Made by a program: the position numbers and the translations under genes. Below the pieces are notes generated by a model. That model had not been told where the DNA came from, did no database searches, and saw nothing but the letters and a program-made list of their open reading frames with translations. A stretch of DNA of 64,000 nucleotides from Parasphingorhabdus marina DSM 22363 (lineage in GTDB: Bacteria > Pseudomonadota > Alphaproteobacteria > Sphingomonadales > Sphingomonadaceae). Numbering within the stretch: position 1 is the stretch's first letter; each line of letters opens with the position of its first letter. Below are positions 1-8,738 of the stretch, piece after piece. Where the stretch lies: assembly GCF_900128895.1 (NCBI RefSeq), contig NZ_FSQW01000002.1:62001-126000 (forward strand). The letters are read 5' to 3'.

Positions 1-842
1 TCCAGTTCCGATACGACCTGCTTCAGCCGTTCTTCGAAATCGCCGCGATAGCGCGTTCCAGCGAGAAGAGAGCCCATGTCGAGCGAATAAATGACGGCGG
101 GCTTGAGCACGTCAGGGACGGTTTCCTCGACAATGCGCAGGGCCAGGCCCTCGGCAATCGCGGTCTTGCCCACGCCGGGTTCGCCAACATAAAGCGGATT
201 GTTCTTCGAGCGGCGGCACAGGATCTGGACTGTCCGGTCGACTTCGGCCTGGCGGCCGATCAGTGGATCAATCCGGCCATCCCGGGCCTTTTCGTTGAGA
301 TTAACGGTAAATTGGTCGAGCGCCGTCTCTTTCTTGTTCTTCGCATCCTTTTTCTCATCGGTCTCGTCATTGCCTGACAACTCGGCCGGATCCATCGTCT
401 GGCCGCCCTTGCCGACGCCGTGACTGATGAAGGACACCGCATCAAGCCGGCTCATGTCCTGCTGCTGAAGGAAATAGACGGCATAGCTTTCGCGCTCGGA
501 AAAGAGGGCGACAAGCACATTGGCACCGGTGACTTCATCCTTGCCAGACGACTGCACGTGCAGGATTGCGCGCTGTACAACCCGCTGAAAACCGGAGGTT
601 GGAGAGGGATCAATGGTCTTTTCAACCTTGAGCGAGTCGAGTTCGCTGTCGAGATAGATGACGACAGCATCTTCCAGCTCGCCAATATCGACGCCGCAGG
701 CATTCATCACCTGGGATGCATCGGCATCTTCAATCAGCGCGAGCAGCAAATGTTCGAGCGTGGCATATTCATGAGACCGGTCGGCGGCATGCTTTAACGC
801 CTGATGCAGGGTCTTTTCCAGTGATTCAGCGAATGATGGCAT
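1..842 (-). CDS. clpA: ATP-dependent Clp protease ATP-binding subunit ClpA (N-terminal part)
   Basis: This is the first 280 residues of ClpA, the AAA+ unfoldase that feeds substrates to ClpP; the rest lies beyond the left edge. Residues 1-140 read as the double Clp_N repeat (for example HEYATLEHLLLAL near 24-36). A charged linker rich in Asp, Glu and Lys follows at 150-172. The first AAA+ module then begins, with Walker A GEPGVGKT at 220-227. The start is the ATG at 840-842, chosen because AAGGAGT lies a few bases upstream; the ATG four bases further out is in another frame and stops quickly. No clpS-like adaptor gene sits upstream: 843-1125 holds no gene I can support, only the probable promoter region. 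Confidence 0.97.
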   Translation of the reverse strand, partial: MPSFAESLEKTLHQALKHAADRSHEYATLEHLLLALIEDADASQVMNACGVDIGELEDAVVIYLDSELDSLKVEKTIDPSPTSGFQRVVQRAILHVQSSGKDEVTGANVLVALFSERESYAVYFLQQQDMSRLDAVSFISHGVGKGGQTMDPAELSGNDETDEKKDAKNKKETALDQFTVNLNEKARDGRIDPLIGRQAEVDRTVQILCRRSKNNPLYVGEPGVGKTAIAEGLALRIVEETVPDVLKPAVIYSLDMGSLLAGTRYRGDFEERLKQVVSEL

Positions 843-1125
843 GCATTTAACTCCTTGTGGGGACAAAGGGCGTCCCGATGATCGTGGCGGTTGCTCTCCT
901 GCATCCCGGCCGTGATCCTGTGTTTCGTATCTGTTCTTCTTCTATCTATGCGCAGACCGTTGAACATCAAGGGCTGCCGAGAAAGGAAAAGCAAGGATCG
1001 GGCCAAGTTTATCTTTGACTGGATGAATATTGATCGGCGGTTTCTCTCCTTGGTAACCGGCGGTTCGCTGCTGGAACCTGATTATTAACATACAGGGTTA
1101 ACAAATCCTTACCAGATTGCCAGCA

Positions 1126-1326
1126 TTATCCTTTGCGGAACAGGTCATCGGCACTGGCACGATGTGACATGGCGAATTTTTTCCGGGATTCACAACGGTC
1201 TATCTCGCCCTTCAGGAGTGCAATTCTGGCGTCCAGTTCGTCCACCGAAAAAGGATCCAGATCCTGTTTGACCAGCATCGCCAGCGGATCCGTGCTGCTA
1301 CGGGGCAGGTCGTCATCCATGTCCAT
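1126..1326 (-). CDS. DUF1192 family small protein
   Basis: A 66-residue soluble protein of the DUF1192 family, function unknown. It has the family layout: an acidic start (MDMDDDLP), the core SVDELDARIALLKGEIDRCE at about 27-46 predicted to form a coiled coil, and a short tail ending in FRKG. The ATG at 1324-1326 is preceded by GGGAG at good spacing. It diverges from the PIG3-type oxidoreductase gene, and the trcR gene is nearby. The same gene neighbourhood is familiar from other alphaproteobacteria, which supports it being real despite its size. Confidence 0.85.
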   Translation of the reverse strand: MDMDDDLPRSSTDPLAMLVKQDLDPFSVDELDARIALLKGEIDRCESRKKFAMSHRASADDLFRKG

Positions 1327-1424
1327 CTTTCATCTCCCAGTCGTCTGTCAAATCTCGCAGAGCAGTGTTGACCGGGGGGCGGATGCTGTCAATATGCCGT
1401 CTGCAGAGTTGAGGGAGCGGGGAA

Positions 1425-2438
1425 ATGACGGAATCCGAAGTGTTGCAGAGCGAGATGACGGCCATCGCAATTACCGAACCGGGTGGCCCGGAAGTCCTCC
1501 AGCCGCAGACCATGCCGGTGCCGGAACCGGCCGAGGGGGAATTGTTGATCCGGGTCTCTGCAGCGGGCGTCAATCGCCCCGATGTCGTACAGCGCATGGG
1601 CTTTTATCCGGTCCCGCCAGGTGCCTCGCCCTTGCCGGGACTGGAGGTGTCCGGAACGGTGGTCGCCCTCGGCAGCGGCGTGGAGCCAGAATGGCTTGGC
1701 CGCAATGTCTGCGCTCTGACCAATGGCGGCGGCTATGCCGAGTTTTGTGTGGCACCGGCTACCCAGTGCCTGGGCGTGCCGGACAGTCTGACCATGGCTG
1801 AGGCGGCGGCCATGCCGGAAACCGTTTTTACCGTTTGGGGAAACCTGTTCAATCGCGGCTTTGCGCGCGAGGATGAAACCGTGCTGGTTCATGGCGGCAC
1901 CAGCGGGATCGGCACGATGGCGATCATGCTCGGCAAACTGGTTGGTCTGAAAATGATCGTCACCTGTGGCAGCGACCAGAAATGCACCGCGGCCAAAAGC
2001 ATCGGCGCGGATCACGCGATCAATTACAAGACCGAAGATTTTGTTGAGGAAATCAAGAAGATCACCGGTGGAGAAGGTGTCGAAATCGTGCTCGACATGG
2101 TGGCCGGCGATTATGTGCAGCGCAACCTGGATTGCCTGAAGGAAGACGGCCGCCATGTCACCATCGCCGTGCAGGGCGGACTGAAAGCCGAGATCAACAT
2201 GGCGCAGGTGATGATGAAACGGCTGACCCTGACCGGCACGACGCTGCGGCCCCAGTCGGCCGAGCGCAAGGCCCTGCTGTGCGACGAAATTTCGCGCTAT
2301 GTCTGGCCCGACGTCGAAGCAGGACGGCTCAAGCCGGTGATGGACGAAAGCTTTCCGCTCGCCGATGCCGCCAAGGCCCATGCGCGGATGGAAGCGGGCG
2401 ATCATATTGGCAAGATCATCCTGACCGTCGACGACTGA
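1425..2438 (+). CDS. NAD(P)H-quinone oxidoreductase, PIG3 family
   Basis: A 337-residue zinc-independent medium-chain dehydrogenase/reductase of the quinone oxidoreductase (PIG3/QOR) group, expected to reduce quinones or enones with NADPH in the cytoplasm. The N-terminal GroES-like domain carries the typical SAAGVNRPDVVQRMG stretch (about 45-59). The Rossmann domain has the nucleotide loop VHGGTSGIGTMA (about 155-166). No structural or catalytic zinc cysteine cluster is visible, as expected for this group. The ATG at 1425 has a strong purine-rich ribosome site (GGGAGCGGGGAA). The stop codon shares its last base with the start of the following Nudix gene, so the two are probably translationally coupled. 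Confidence 0.93.
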   Translation: MTESEVLQSEMTAIAITEPGGPEVLQPQTMPVPEPAEGELLIRVSAAGVNRPDVVQRMGFYPVPPGASPLPGLEVSGTVVALGSGVEPEWLGRNVCALTNGGGYAEFCVAPATQCLGVPDSLTMAEAAAMPETVFTVWGNLFNRGFAREDETVLVHGGTSGIGTMAIMLGKLVGLKMIVTCGSDQKCTAAKSIGADHAINYKTEDFVEEIKKITGGEGVEIVLDMVAGDYVQRNLDCLKEDGRHVTIAVQGGLKAEINMAQVMMKRLTLTGTTLRPQSAERKALLCDEISRYVWPDVEAGRLKPVMDESFPLADAAKAHARMEAGDHIGKIILTVDD

Positions 2439-2866
2439 TGGTTGCCGAAACCGATTTTCACGGCGCGAAAGTGGCATTGTTTTTCGGAGATGAATTGCTC
2501 GTATATCGCCGGGATGACCATCCGGACATTCCGTTTCCCAACATGATCGACCTGCCTGGTGGCGGCAGGGAAAATGGCGAAAGCGGCCGGGAATGTGTGG
2601 TCCGCGAAACCCGGGAAGAATTTGGCATCAACATCGATGCACAATCCCTGCAATTTGCCGAGAGCTATGAAAACTGGCGCGGGGCGGGTCCTGGCGCGCT
2701 ATTCTTTACCGGTCAGCTGACATCCGATCAGATCGGCGCAATCCGCTTTGGTGATGAAGGGCAGGGCTGGCACCTGATGCCGGTTCCGGAGTTTCTTGAA
2801 AGCATGGAGGTTGTTCCGCATTTGCGACAGCGACTGCAGGCCTGGCTGGACAAGGAATTGACCTGA
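2438..2866 (+). CDS. Nudix hydrolase
   Basis: A 142-residue Nudix-family pyrophosphohydrolase. The Nudix box is complete at about residues 42-64 (G-x5-E-x7-RETREEFGI), with both metal-binding glutamates present. This family cleaves nucleoside diphosphates linked to another moiety; the specific substrate cannot be read from sequence. It begins at the ATG that overlaps the oxidoreductase stop (TGATG). Longer upstream reading frames in the same phase only shadow the oxidoreductase gene. Pairing with a quinone oxidoreductase might point to oxidative-damage sanitation or NADPH metabolism, but that is inference from position only. Confidence 0.9.
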   Translation: MVAETDFHGAKVALFFGDELLVYRRDDHPDIPFPNMIDLPGGGRENGESGRECVVRETREEFGINIDAQSLQFAESYENWRGAGPGALFFTGQLTSDQIGAIRFGDEGQGWHLMPVPEFLESMEVVPHLRQRLQAWLDKELT

Positions 2867-2902
2867 AATCCGGTATCCTGGTCAATGTTTGGCGCAAATA
2901 TC

Positions 2903-2930
2903 TTGCCGATGGCGTCCGGATCGCTTACAT
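2903..2930 (+). promoter_or_regulatory. Candidate sigma-70-type promoter for trcR
   Basis: TTGCCG at 2903-2908 and TTACAT at 2925-2930 are separated by 16 bases and lie upstream of the trcR gene. Transcription would start near 2938-2941, leaving a leader of about 50 bases containing the hairpin at 2944-2967. Assigned by eye from spacing and box similarity only. Confidence 0.3.
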
Positions 2931-2943
2931 AGGGTGCAACAAA

Positions 2944-2977
2944 GGCCGTCTCCGCAAGGGGGCGGCCCTTATTTATT
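2944..2977 (+). terminator. Strong hairpin with GCAA tetraloop before trcR (terminator or leader structure)
   Basis: Bases 2944-2953 pair with 2958-2967 over ten consecutive positions (two of them G-T) around a GCAA loop at 2954-2957. The sequence CTTATTTATT follows. This fits a Rho-independent terminator for the oxidoreductase/Nudix pair. If the promoter at 2903-2930 is real, it would instead be the very 5' end of the trcR message. The ribosome-binding GGAG of trcR lies only 10 bases beyond the stem. Confidence 0.5.
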
Positions 2978-2989
2978 GGAGAATTGGCC

Positions 2990-3715
2990 GTGGCCGCAGG
3001 AAACAGCACCGAAAACCTTACCCCGCTCATGCCGCATGCAACCGCAAGCTGGCTGGTCGACAATACCGCATTGAGCTTTGAACAGATTGCCGAATTTTGC
3101 GGCATTCACATTCTCGAAGTGAACGCGATGGCAGATGATCTTGCCGGTTCCAAATATACCGGACGCGATCCCGTGCAGGCGCACGAGCTGACCAACGAGG
3201 AAATCGCCAAGGCGGAAGCCGATCCGGAATATCGCATGGTGCTGCAAAAGGGACCGGAACAGGTCCGGCGGACCAAAGGCCCGCGCTATACCCCGGTATC
3301 CAAGCGGCAGGACAAGCCCGATGGCATCGCCTGGCTGCTGCGCAACCATCCCGAAATTTCGGATGCCCAGGTCGGCAAACTGATCGGAACGACCCGCACG
3401 ACGATCAACGCCATCCGCGATCGCGAGCACTGGAATATCGCCAATATCGTGCCCAAGGATCCCGTCACGCTCGGCCTCTGTTCGCAACGTGAACTGGACG
3501 CCGTGGTGGCCAAGGCGGCGAAGAAGGCCGGAATTGAGCCCGAAGTGCCCGAAGATCGCAAACTGGGCGGCGACAAGGAAGCCCTGATTGCCGAACTGCA
3601 GGAAGAACGAGCCCAGGCCGAACGCGATGCAGAAGCGGCACTGGCAGCAGAATCCGGTGAAGGCGAAGAGCCGGCCGAAGAGCTGACGGCAGACAATCTG
3701 TTTAAGGACAGCTGA
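2990..3715 (+). CDS. trcR: Cell cycle transcriptional regulator TrcR (DUF1013 family)
   Basis: A 241-residue protein of the TrcR/DUF1013 family, which is conserved in alphaproteobacteria and annotated as a cell-cycle transcription regulator. Diagnostic stretches include LMPHATASWLVDNTALSFEQ near the N-terminus and AWLLRNHPEISDAQVGKLIG in the middle, followed by TRTTINAIRDREHW, which reads as a helix-turn-helix. The last 60 residues are charged and rich in Glu and Ala, probably coiled coil and then disordered. I chose the GTG at 2990 because GGAG at 2978-2981 has ideal spacing; a TTG at 2984 is too close to it. Confidence 0.92.
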   Translation: MAAGNSTENLTPLMPHATASWLVDNTALSFEQIAEFCGIHILEVNAMADDLAGSKYTGRDPVQAHELTNEEIAKAEADPEYRMVLQKGPEQVRRTKGPRYTPVSKRQDKPDGIAWLLRNHPEISDAQVGKLIGTTRTTINAIRDREHWNIANIVPKDPVTLGLCSQRELDAVVAKAAKKAGIEPEVPEDRKLGGDKEALIAELQEERAQAERDAEAALAAESGEGEEPAEELTADNLFKDS

Positions 3716-3807
3716 GCTTTTCCATCGCTTCGGAGTGATGGCGTGCTGTTTTAACTAACCGATTAAATTCGGTTGCGCCTGTCTGCGACGGGTGTACAGT
3801 TGCAGAT

Positions 3808-4923
3808 ATGGACGCTCCTCGCAAAACACCGGCCTATGACGCAACTCTGGCGGATCATGGTTTTGATCCGGTGGAAGCCGAGGGGCTGACCTATCCGCTC
3901 GGCGACTTTGAACCCAAATATGGGGAATATTTCGAGTTGATGCCGGGTATCGGCTGGACCCGGACTCCGGTTCCGGGGCCGCTGGGGCATATCAACAACT
4001 GGATCCTGGATGACGTCCACGCAAATGGCGAGCCGGGTTTCGCGATTGTCGACACCGGCCTGTTCATGCCGGCTGTCATCGAATCCTGGAAGAAACTGTT
4101 CGAAACGGGTCTCAACGGGCGCAAGGCGACGAAGATCGTCGTCACCCACTATCATCCCGATCATGTCGGCTGTGCAGGCTGGCTGGCCAACCGGTTCAAG
4201 GCGCCGCTGTACATGAACCGGACCGAATGGCTGATGGCGCGGATGCTGATTGCCGACAATGGCGAAGAAGTGCCGGCCGAGGCGCTGGAACAATGGCGAT
4301 TTGCCGGGTGGGACCAGCACCTGATTGACAATTTCGAGAAAAAGGGCTGGGGCCGCTTTGCTCGCGCCGTTTCCCGTCTGCCGCTGGGGCATATTCGTCT
4401 CGACGAGGAGGATATCCTGCCAATCGGCGGCAATGACTGGCGGATCATGATCGGCAAGGGCCACACACCCGAACATGCCTGCCTGGTCGATGACCGCAAT
4501 CACGTGATGATTTCGGGCGACCAGATATTGCCGCGGATCACCTCGAATATTTCGGTGATGCTCAGCGAACCGACGGCTGACCCGCTGGGCGAATGGCTGG
4601 AGAGCATCAAACGGTTCCGCGCCGAACTGGATCCCGATCTGCTCGTCCTGCCGGCGCACGGACGTCCGTTCAAGGGGGCGTTGCAGCGGCTCGATACGCT
4701 GGCGGCCCGGCACAACGAGGCGCTCGATGATCTTGCTGATGCGCTCGCTGAAAAACCGATGCGGGTGGTCGACAGCTTTCCCTTGCTGTTTTCGCGGCCG
4801 ATTGGCGAAGATGTGATCGGCATGGCATCCGGCGAAGCCATGGCGACGCTGCGGCATCTGGAATATACCGGTCGTGCCGTGCACGAGGTGAAGGACGGCA
4901 CCGCCTGGTACCGCGCCAGCTAG
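3808..4923 (+). CDS. MBL-fold metallo-hydrolase
   Basis: A 371-residue metallo-beta-lactamase-fold hydrolase. The metal motif is THYHPDHVG (His114, His116, Asp118, His119). A further ligand region is GKGHTPEHACLV (about 216-227), and LPAHGRPF near 280 supplies the last histidine. The length and the C-terminal helical tail (after about 290) resemble the group of cytosolic MBL hydrolases that includes thioesterase- and lactonase-like members; the substrate is not evident. No signal peptide is seen. Its stop overlaps by a few bases with the stop of the convergent exporter gene. Confidence 0.88.
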   Translation: MDAPRKTPAYDATLADHGFDPVEAEGLTYPLGDFEPKYGEYFELMPGIGWTRTPVPGPLGHINNWILDDVHANGEPGFAIVDTGLFMPAVIESWKKLFETGLNGRKATKIVVTHYHPDHVGCAGWLANRFKAPLYMNRTEWLMARMLIADNGEEVPAEALEQWRFAGWDQHLIDNFEKKGWGRFARAVSRLPLGHIRLDEEDILPIGGNDWRIMIGKGHTPEHACLVDDRNHVMISGDQILPRITSNISVMLSEPTADPLGEWLESIKRFRAELDPDLLVLPAHGRPFKGALQRLDTLAARHNEALDDLADALAEKPMRVVDSFPLLFSRPIGEDVIGMASGEAMATLRHLEYTGRAVHEVKDGTAWYRAS

Positions 4924-6206
4924 GGCGCAGCCGGTTCCGCATCGGGATGCACCAGCCCCCTGGTGTGGCAATGCAAGCCATAGCCCCGCAGGAACACCAT
5001 CAGGGCCACCAGTGATATGATGCCCGCCAGCCCGAAAGGTGCGCCGGGCAGGTAGGCAAGCGCACCGGGAATGGTGAATGCAGCAAACACCGCCGTGAAA
5101 ATCGGCGGCCCGATCACCGACGCGATGCTCTGCAGGCTGGCAACCGCACCTTGCAGTTCTCCCTGCGTGTCATCGGACACCGCCTTGCTCATCAGGCCAT
5201 TGATCGAGGGTTGATAAAGTCCCTGCAGCGCGCCGATCGGAATTGCAATCGCGAGCATCCAGCCATCGCCTGGTCCGGCTATAACATAGACCACTGTGCT
5301 AAGGGCCATGCCGAGCGCCCCGATAATCACGGCATTGCGTTCCCCGATGCGGGGGATCAGCACCCGGATCAGGACACCCTGAACCACAGCTGCACCCACT
5401 CCCACAAAAGCCAGGGCCAGTCCGACCGTGAAGCCGCTCCAGCCAAAGTTCTCGATCGCGTAAAAGGCAAAGACCACCGGATAGACGACATGGGCGATCA
5501 TCCAGATGGTGAGGGCGGCCGCATACCAGAGGACGACCGGATTTTGTCCGCCAAGTCCCCGAAGCGCCACGACGGCATTGGAGCGCGCGAGGCTGAATTT
5601 CCGCCGCTTGGATTTCGGCAAGCTTTCGCGCAGCATGAAAAAACCAAAAACCAGATTGACGGCAGCGAGGGCCGCGGCAGCAAAAAACGGAATCCGGGTG
5701 CCATATTCGCCCAATATTCCACCAATTGCCGGGCCAAATATGAAGCCCAGTCCAAAGGCCGCTCCGATCAGGCCGAAATTCTGGGACCGTTTCTCGGAGG
5801 GTGTGACATCAGCTATATAGGCGTAGGCAGTGCTGAAACTGGCGCCCATGATACCCGCGACAATCCGCGCGATGAACAGCCACAGCAGGGAGGGTGCGAA
5901 GCCCATCAGCGAATAGGCAATGGCATAGCCGCCGAGGGCCCCAAGCAGAACGGGCCGGCGTCCAAAACGGTCCGAGAGATTGCCGATGATTGGTCCGAAG
6001 ACAAATTGCATCGCGGCATAGGCGAAAGCCAGCCAGCCGGCATCAATCGCGGCTTCGGCCAGACTGTCACCAGTGATTTCGGTGATCAGCGTCGGCAGCA
6101 CCGGCATGATGATCCCGAATCCGATCATGTCGATCAGGACCACAAGAAATACAAAGAGGATCGATGATTTGGCGGCCGGCACCGGTGCGGGCTTGTCTTC
6201 AGTCAT
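4920..6206 (-). CDS. MFS transporter, TetA-like (TCR/Tet family)
   Basis: A 428-residue major facilitator with about 12 transmembrane helices, of the group that includes the TetA drug:H+ antiporters. Helix 1 reads VLIDMIGFGIIMPVLPTLI, typical of this group. The loop 2-3 signature is GNLSDRFGRRPVLL, and PSEKRSQNFGLIGAAFGLGF resembles the antiporter motif C region. The start is the ATG at 6204-6206 (MTEDKPAP); the 21 residues that can be read upstream look unlike an MFS N-terminus. A substrate cannot be assigned. It converges on the MBL hydrolase with a four-base overlap. Confidence 0.9.
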   Translation of the reverse strand: MTEDKPAPVPAAKSSILFVFLVVLIDMIGFGIIMPVLPTLITEITGDSLAEAAIDAGWLAFAYAAMQFVFGPIIGNLSDRFGRRPVLLGALGGYAIAYSLMGFAPSLLWLFIARIVAGIMGASFSTAYAYIADVTPSEKRSQNFGLIGAAFGLGFIFGPAIGGILGEYGTRIPFFAAAALAAVNLVFGFFMLRESLPKSKRRKFSLARSNAVVALRGLGGQNPVVLWYAAALTIWMIAHVVYPVVFAFYAIENFGWSGFTVGLALAFVGVGAAVVQGVLIRVLIPRIGERNAVIIGALGMALSTVVYVIAGPGDGWMLAIAIPIGALQGLYQPSINGLMSKAVSDDTQGELQGAVASLQSIASVIGPPIFTAVFAAFTIPGALAYLPGAPFGLAGIISLVALMVFLRGYGLHCHTRGLVHPDAEPAAP

Positions 6207-6436
6207 GATCCGGGAGGTTCCTGTCAGTAATCTGGATTGTCTATATGGAATAGTCGCCGGGAATACCAACAGAACATCCGAAAACTGTCAGGGTTTTTTC
6301 CGGGAAAACCGGATGCCGTCAATCGGGTTCGGGTCTTGCTGGTGATGGTCTTTTGGATTGTCAGTGCAGGAGCATTCACTTACACTCTTGTCAATGAACT
6401 CATCTCTCTCGAAAAATTCACCTGAAAGCTATTCTC

Positions 6437-8107
6437 ATGTCTGACTCCAGTGCCCCCATCTGGAAATCCCGATATAATCATCCCACGAGCTGGGATCAGT
6501 TTTACTCTCCCTTGTCGATGCCCGGGATGTTCTTTCGTTCGGCCGGTCGTCGGGGTGAGAATAATCTGCTCGATTTCATGGGGCGCAAATATAGCTATGC
6601 CGAAGTCGCTGCGGGCGTTGTGCGGGTGGCCAGTGGATTACAGAAAATGGGTGTCAGCAAGGGCGACCGGGTGGGCCTGTTTCTGCCCAATGTCCCCCAT
6701 TATGTGTCTGCCTATTATGGCGCGATGGCGATTGGTGCCACGGTCGTGAATTTTTCGCCCCTCTATACGGTCGAAGAACTGAATCACCAGGTTGAAGACA
6801 GCGGGACGAAAATCCTCTTCACCATGTCGGCGACAGCTCTTTTTCCCACCGCTTATGAAGTGCTGCAGCAATCCAGCCTGGAGAAGCTCGTGGTCGGCAG
6901 CGTCGCCGGCGCCCTCCCGGCCGGCAAGGCGCTGTTCTACAGCCTGTTCCGCCGCAAGGAAAATGCGCCTCAGCCGGATGATGACCGGATCATTCCGTTT
7001 GCCGATCTGACCGACAATGACGGCAAATATGTTGCGCCCAATATCCGTCCGGAGAAGGACATCGCGCTGTTGCAATATACCGGTGGCACCACAGGAACTC
7101 CCAAAGGCGCGATGCTGAGCCATCAGAATCTGACAGCCAATGCCCGGCAGATCAACGGCATTGATCCCTATATTGATGATGAAGACCGGCTGATGGGGGT
7201 GCTGCCCTTTTTTCATGTTTTCGCCAATAGCGCGGTGCTCAATCGCACTGTCCAGCGCGGCGGGGAAATAGTGATGTTGCCCCGTTTCGATGCGAAACAG
7301 ACGCTGAAAGCGATCACCCGGAACCGGATCACGGCGATGCCGGGTGTGCCGACCATGTATCAGGCGCTGCTCGATCATCCCGATATCGACAGGACCAATT
7401 TCTCTTCGCTGAAAGTCTGCGTTTCGGGGGGAGCGCCATTGCCTCTCGAACTCAAAAAGAAATTCGAGGCCAAGACCGGTGCCAAGCTGGTGGAAGGCTA
7501 TGGTCTGACTGAAAGCTCGGGCGTGGTCAGCGCCAATCCCTATGCCGGCCTCAACAAGCCCGGCACGATCGGGCAACCGGTTCCGGGAACACTGGTCAAG
7601 CTGGTCGACAAGGAAGATCCGACGCGCGAAGTGCCGGAAGGAGAACCCGGTGAGCTTATCTTCTCCGGCCCGCAGGTGATGCAGGGATACTGGAACCGGC
7701 CGGAGCAGGATGACCAGGTCTATGTCGACGGTTTTCTCCGGACAGGGGATGTCGCTGAAATCGATGAAGATGGCTATATCCGCATTGTCGACCGGCTGAA
7801 GGACATGATTGCCGTTGGGGGTTTCAAGGTTTTTCCCAGCCAGGTGGAGGAAGTGCTGTATCGCCATGAGGCGGTGAAGGAAGCCCTGGTTATCGGTGTG
7901 CCGGACGATTATCGCGGGGAAAGCCCGAAGGCATTTGTGGCGCTGGAAGAAGCGGGTCAGGTCACCGGCGGTGAACTGAAGGACTGGCTCAATCCGCAAC
8001 TCGGCAAACATGAGCGCGTTTCCGATGTTGTGGTCCGTGAAATTCTGCCGAAAACCATGATCGGAAAACTGGATCGGAAAGCACTGAGAGCCGAAGAACT
8101 GGGATGA
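6437..8107 (+). CDS. Long-chain fatty-acid/dicarboxylate-CoA ligase (AMP-binding)
   Basis: A 556-residue ANL-superfamily acyl-CoA synthetase that activates a carboxylic acid through an acyl-adenylate and then transfers it to CoA. The P-loop signature is YTGGTTGTPKG (214-224). The A5 motif YGLTESSGVV, the A7 hinge FLRTGDVAEIDEDGY and the A10 lysine (in KTMIGKLDRKALR, near 547) are all present, so the enzyme should be active. Length and sequence resemble FadD/PimA-type ligases; chain-length preference is unknown. It is probably monocistronic: divergent from the MFS gene and followed by about 160 bases before the next small ORF. Confidence 0.92.
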   Translation: MSDSSAPIWKSRYNHPTSWDQFYSPLSMPGMFFRSAGRRGENNLLDFMGRKYSYAEVAAGVVRVASGLQKMGVSKGDRVGLFLPNVPHYVSAYYGAMAIGATVVNFSPLYTVEELNHQVEDSGTKILFTMSATALFPTAYEVLQQSSLEKLVVGSVAGALPAGKALFYSLFRRKENAPQPDDDRIIPFADLTDNDGKYVAPNIRPEKDIALLQYTGGTTGTPKGAMLSHQNLTANARQINGIDPYIDDEDRLMGVLPFFHVFANSAVLNRTVQRGGEIVMLPRFDAKQTLKAITRNRITAMPGVPTMYQALLDHPDIDRTNFSSLKVCVSGGAPLPLELKKKFEAKTGAKLVEGYGLTESSGVVSANPYAGLNKPGTIGQPVPGTLVKLVDKEDPTREVPEGEPGELIFSGPQVMQGYWNRPEQDDQVYVDGFLRTGDVAEIDEDGYIRIVDRLKDMIAVGGFKVFPSQVEEVLYRHEAVKEALVIGVPDDYRGESPKAFVALEEAGQVTGGELKDWLNPQLGKHERVSDVVVREILPKTMIGKLDRKALRAEELG

Positions 8108-8266
8108 AAATGCGAAATTCAAAGAGAAAGCGCCCGGCGGAGCGCAATGCGTTCGGCTGAACGAAGATTATCCGAAATCGCGACAAAATGCAGCCGCGGT
8201 GCAAGCTCTCGATAGGCAAGCGTGCCAGTTTGAATATCGGCTTTTTGGCTGATTCAGGGGGCACTT

Positions 8267-8395
8267 ATGGCCAGTTTTTTGCTCAAGCGGTTGCGGAAAC
8301 CTTTTGACGCGTCGCGTCAGGGTGCGGTGCTACCGGCGCTGATCATCCTGCACATGTTGCTTGTACTTGTCGTGACCGTCCCTGCCGGAATGTGA
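8267..8395 (+). CDS. Small predicted membrane protein (42 aa)
   Basis: A 42-residue reading frame with a basic N-terminus (MASFLLKRLRKPFDASRQ) and one hydrophobic helix (about 20-40). The ATG has a strong ribosome site (AGGGGG, 8255-8261). Its stop overlaps the GTG of the next small ORF by four bases (GTGA), a pattern typical of translational coupling. I do not recognise a family. The tandem arrangement, the ribosome site and the absence of any competing long frame here are the arguments for it being real. Confidence 0.45.
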   Translation: MASFLLKRLRKPFDASRQGAVLPALIILHMLLVLVVTVPAGM

Positions 8396-8547
8396 AAATC
8401 GATCCGCCCATAGACACTTCCGCGGATGAAGAGAGCAGGCGAAGATCTGGAAAATATACTCTCGCCGTTCGTGTGCTGATCATCATTGGGCTTTCGATAA
8501 GCCTTTGGACGATGCTGATTATTCTCGCGGTCATGCTTTTGCGTTGA
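8392..8547 (+). CDS. Small predicted membrane protein (51 aa)
   Basis: A 51-residue reading frame that starts at a GTG overlapping the preceding stop codon. It has a charged N-terminal half (KIDPPIDTSADEESRRRSGK) and a C-terminal hydrophobic segment (about 27-49) containing IIIGLSISLWTMLIILAVML, consistent with a single-pass membrane protein with a cytoplasmic N-terminus. Small proteins of this layout are common in sphingomonads, but I cannot name a family. It and the preceding ORF probably form a two-gene unit upstream of the PAS protein. Confidence 0.5.
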   Translation: MKIDPPIDTSADEESRRRSGKYTLAVRVLIIIGLSISLWTMLIILAVMLLR

Positions 8548-8738
8548 CCCCGGCCGTGCGCTTGTCCGGAGGCAGATGCTTTCCGGAGCCGGACAAAATT
8601 TACGCCATATTGGGTCACTTTCCTGGCCCGGAGACTTGCGGGTCTGCCGAAATCCCGCCATGGTCCGCGCGCCTGACAATATCCTCGGAATCGTGACGCG
8701 ACCTTGATGGAATTCGATCAGGCCAAACAGGGTGAGAA

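Noticed and set aside
891-1088. 65-codon frame between clpA and the DUF1192 gene
   Set aside because: No ribosome site, mixed composition and no family. The region is more likely the clpA promoter.
1084-1101. TTAA-type repeats resembling CtrA boxes near clpA
   Set aside because: TTAA units are spaced nine bases apart, not the seven of a CtrA site.
6237-6425. 62-codon plus-strand frame before the acyl-CoA ligase, ending in a hydrophobic helix
   Set aside because: It overlaps the MFS upstream region and has no ribosome site at any start. A 26-residue core (VMVFWIVSAGAF onward) might be a leader peptide, but the evidence is too thin.
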